Assembly: GCF_017562075.2 (NCBI RefSeq)
Contig: NC_054085.1
Coordinates: forward strand, 32,117,039-32,181,038
Reading direction: 5' to 3'
Source of the DNA: Anopheles merus
Lineage: Eukaryota > Arthropoda > Insecta > Diptera > Culicidae
Length of the DNA stretch: 64,000 nt
The number at the start of each line of letters is the position of its first letter. The stretch's first letter is position 1. Both the position numbers and the translations under genes were made by a program. Shown here one piece after another: positions 61,283 through 64,000 of the stretch. The notes under the pieces were generated by a model that was given only the letters and a program-made list of their open reading frames with translations, did no database searches and was not told the origin of the DNA.

Positions 61283-64000
61283 GATTCACCGGCTAACCGT
61301 ACCACCACTTCCACACGATCAGGTCAAAAAGGATGCAACGGTTTGTTGGAATTGAATTACAGACCAATCACGTCCGGACATCACGTTCCGGTCACGACCC
61401 TCGAAGGACTAATGTATTCTTCCTTCCTTCCTATTTTGCCGGGACTACGGGACTGGATGGAAAGGATGAAAGCCCGCTTGATTATCTAGTGGAATGTTTC
61501 CCCTTGTCAAAGTTGTTATTAAATATTCTTATTAGAACTCTTGACATTAGTGCCTTTAAATTGCTTGGTGAAATTCTTGGCACTTGCCTGCTGCTGGAAA
61601 TTAATGTTAGGACATGACGTGTGATGCGTGACCATGGCGCATCCAACTCGTCATTCTTCAAAGGTATTCGAATGGCGTTGGTCAGTTCTTGCGTGCAAAA
61701 TATACTTTTAATCTCCTTTTTTACTTTATCGTAATTTGAGAAGCCCTAGTCAGCCAGATCATGTTCCATCGGTCAGAATATTCAGCGGTTCGGAGTAATA
61801 ATGTCTAGGACATACAGCATGTCTAGCAGAACTGGTTATTCCAATGTTTCTTAGTAACTTTTTCCCAATTTCCCAGCTTTCGGATTACTTCTATTGTTTT
61901 TAATCAATAAAAGAATACTTGATGAGATACTCCAAGTGTTTTTGCGAATTCTTGCTGTGTTGATGTGCAAGATCTTCAACAAGGCATCGATACTAGTTGT
62001 TCATCATCAAATTATCGTAGCGTCCTAGAACGTTTTGCATCTTCTAAATCTAAATCACATTTTTCTCCATAATTGCAATGGTTCTCCAACACACAATGCT
62101 TTACAAAAGGAGGCATCTTTGGAGCTTATATGCATAATGTTTTATCCACTTTAGCAAAAAGAAAATTGAAAAGAAATGCCAAACCATTGCTTGACGAAAT
62201 AAGCGACTTACCTGATTAAGCAAACCTTTAATAAACAAGTGACGATATCTGGCATCAAAACGTTACGAAATTATATATCCTCCCAATAGAATCTAAATTG
62301 ACTTTTATCAAAACTTAGGTACACACAACTGTTCTAAACTGTTTAACAGTGTCCACACACAATTACTGAAATTAAAACACAGAGGACGACAGTTAACTTC
62401 TTCTTCACTTTCTTTACCTCCTAGCATTGGGGCAAAAACTTTATCTTCCCAATTTAGGGGTCCATAATTCATCATTTCACCAAGAATACACCGCAAAGCA
62501 AAAGCTTTGCCCCAAAACTTTGTCCCAGCTGTACAACCGAAAATTAATATCCCGATTTGCGCTCGCCCACGTCGCCAAAGTAAAATCAATTCCCCTCGAT
62601 GGGTTACTTCAACGTGCGCCATTACTCGGACCCTCACTCCACTTGCTTCACCCTCCCCACCTTCCAAGAAAGCTTTCACACTTCACCGAGGTGTGATAAA
62701 TGAATGTTTTGTCGCTTGCAACCGTTCAGCTGTGTGTGTTCAGCGTTTAGCAAAAGCGTCGTGCGGAATGGAAACGATGGCCCGAGGCTGCTGTTGCTGC
62801 TGTTTGCCAAACGGAAACAGAATTTTAAAGTTATCTTCAAATTTATTAAAGGATTCCCGTTCGCACGGAGTGGCTAACTCCCTCCTAGACTCGTTTTGGT
62901 AACGCTTCCCGTTCATTTTTCTGTTCGGGGAAGTGCTATTTAAATGCTTGCCATGTAAACTGTAACCAGCTGTTAAATTACTCCATCAGTTTCGATGTAT
63001 CCTTTTTTTTTAGAGGAAAAAGGTAAAATGGAGGTAAAATGTGCAACGTTCTTGAAAGTAGGACCGTAAACGTGGAGAGCTCGTAAAGTTTTACGATCGA
63101 ATCGAACTCAATCTAGGCCCGATTTGTTGGCGGGTTAGAGAGAAAGTAATCATAATTTATGACATAAAAGATCTAGTGCTCAAATTATCGCCGCTTCATG
63201 ACGCAAAGTGTATTTTAAAGAACATACCTTTTACCTTTTTTCCATTAAACATGGCTGGTTGAAATTTGTTATAAAAAAACGATGCTGCCGCGATGCTGGG
63301 TTTTATGAACCATGGCCACACTCCACAAATCAAACTTCTGGCACGATACTTCCCCGTTTTTAACGGGTGGCCCTATTATCATGCCACTCATCACTCCTTG
63401 GCAGAGAGATAGCGCCGTAGAGCACTGTAAGTGTCTCGTTAAACTCAAACCACACTCACACACAAACCGCCACCAGGAGCCATTAACGTTGGCGTGTAAT
63501 AAACACACATGCACCCAACACAACAATAATAATAATAACTCCGTCAGCAGGCAAACAGATCTGCCGGGACCGAACGAACGATCAATACAGGGACGCTTCA
63601 CCGCATGGCGTATGAGGTGTGCTACTAGTTACCACACCGTGTACATAAACTTTCCCTCACCAGTCATCAAAAGTCGGTAAATCACGGTAAACTTATACTC
63701 CTCATCTTGCATCCCGTGCGTCTTTTCCTTCTGTCCTACCATTTTCCCTCCAAAAAGGCAGCCCCAAGCACACGCTCGTTGCCATGGGCCGGCGCGATCG
63801 TCTTGCCCGTGAACAAGCAATGGAAACCGCAAATAACTCACTCCACACACACACACACACACAGCTGCCAAAACTGTGTGTATGTGTGCATTACCGCCAC
63901 CCGCTGATCAGATTAAATAAACGATCCAAACAAACTTTTCCCTTCGGGGCCGGGGAAACATTGACACGGCCACTGGGAAACGGCAACAACATTACACTGC
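61283..64000 (+). other. Downstream intron or 3' UTR and flank
   Basis: No further exon in phase was recognised. AT-rich stretches (61680-62320, 62820-63260) alternate with mixed ones. CA repeats occur near 63845-63862. An acceptor-like CCAAAAAGGCAG at 63760 is followed by frames that either stop soon or lack matching phase. If the gene continues beyond the window, this is intron; if it ends at 61282, it is 3' UTR and flank. Confidence 0.4.

Noticed and set aside
63760..63800. Acceptor-like CCAAAAAGGCAG as start of another exon
   Set aside because: The polypyrimidine tract is interrupted by an A-run, and the phase-0 frame meets a stop after about 16 codons without a donor.

Overview
The window is nuclear DNA of an insect, most likely a mosquito of the Anopheles type. 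This is inferred from four things: a metazoan site-2 protease C-terminus, very long introns with small GC-rich exons, abundant CA/CT microsatellites and His/Asn homopolymer tracts, and short non-autonomous DNA transposons plus a tRNA-derived SINE. There is no bacterial gene organisation. I saw no rRNA gene, complete tRNA gene or CRISPR array. Most of the sequence is intronic or intergenic, and most open frames in it look like chance.

Layout. Positions 2-433 (+) are the C-terminal coding end of a site-2 metalloprotease (S2P/MBTPS2), followed by its 3' flank. The rest is dominated by one large gene on the same strand. I could model it by matching splice sites and reading phases: first coding exon 1A (3638-4064), an alternative first coding exon 1B (37446-37635), a symmetric exon 2 (53981-54166), and exons 3, 4 and 5 (58761-58897, 60571-60823, 60922-61178). 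A possible very short exon follows at 61262. Both first exons end after the first base of a codon, and exons 2 and 3 both begin with the last two bases of a codon. The chain therefore stays open whichever first exon is used and whether or not exon 2 is included. The protein reads about 420 residues from exon 1A. I do not recognise its family. It starts with a disordered His/Asn-rich tail, continues with a basic Arg-Arg-Pro-Ser segment, and then has a more ordered part in exons 3-5.

Regulation. A CpG- and CT-rich block at about 1240-1900 is the likely promoter area for exon 1A. A GAGA tract followed by a TATA-like box at about 36535-36620 is the likely promoter area for exon 1B. Both leaders carry upstream ORFs. 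The one before exon 1A ends in an ATGA overlap with the main start codon.

Mobile DNA in the introns. Three related hAT-like non-autonomous elements (10105-11021, 22279-22716, 29314-29869) have insides made of degenerate GACTCC or GATTCC arrays. Two MITEs with CAGG termini and TA target duplications lie at 32979-33299 and 41282-41720. A tRNA-derived SINE lies at 55276-55381. Several inverted repeats, short tandem repeats and long G runs complete the picture. No new multi-gene system is evident. The most informative novelties are the alternative-promoter gene model and the hAT-like family with satellite-like cores.
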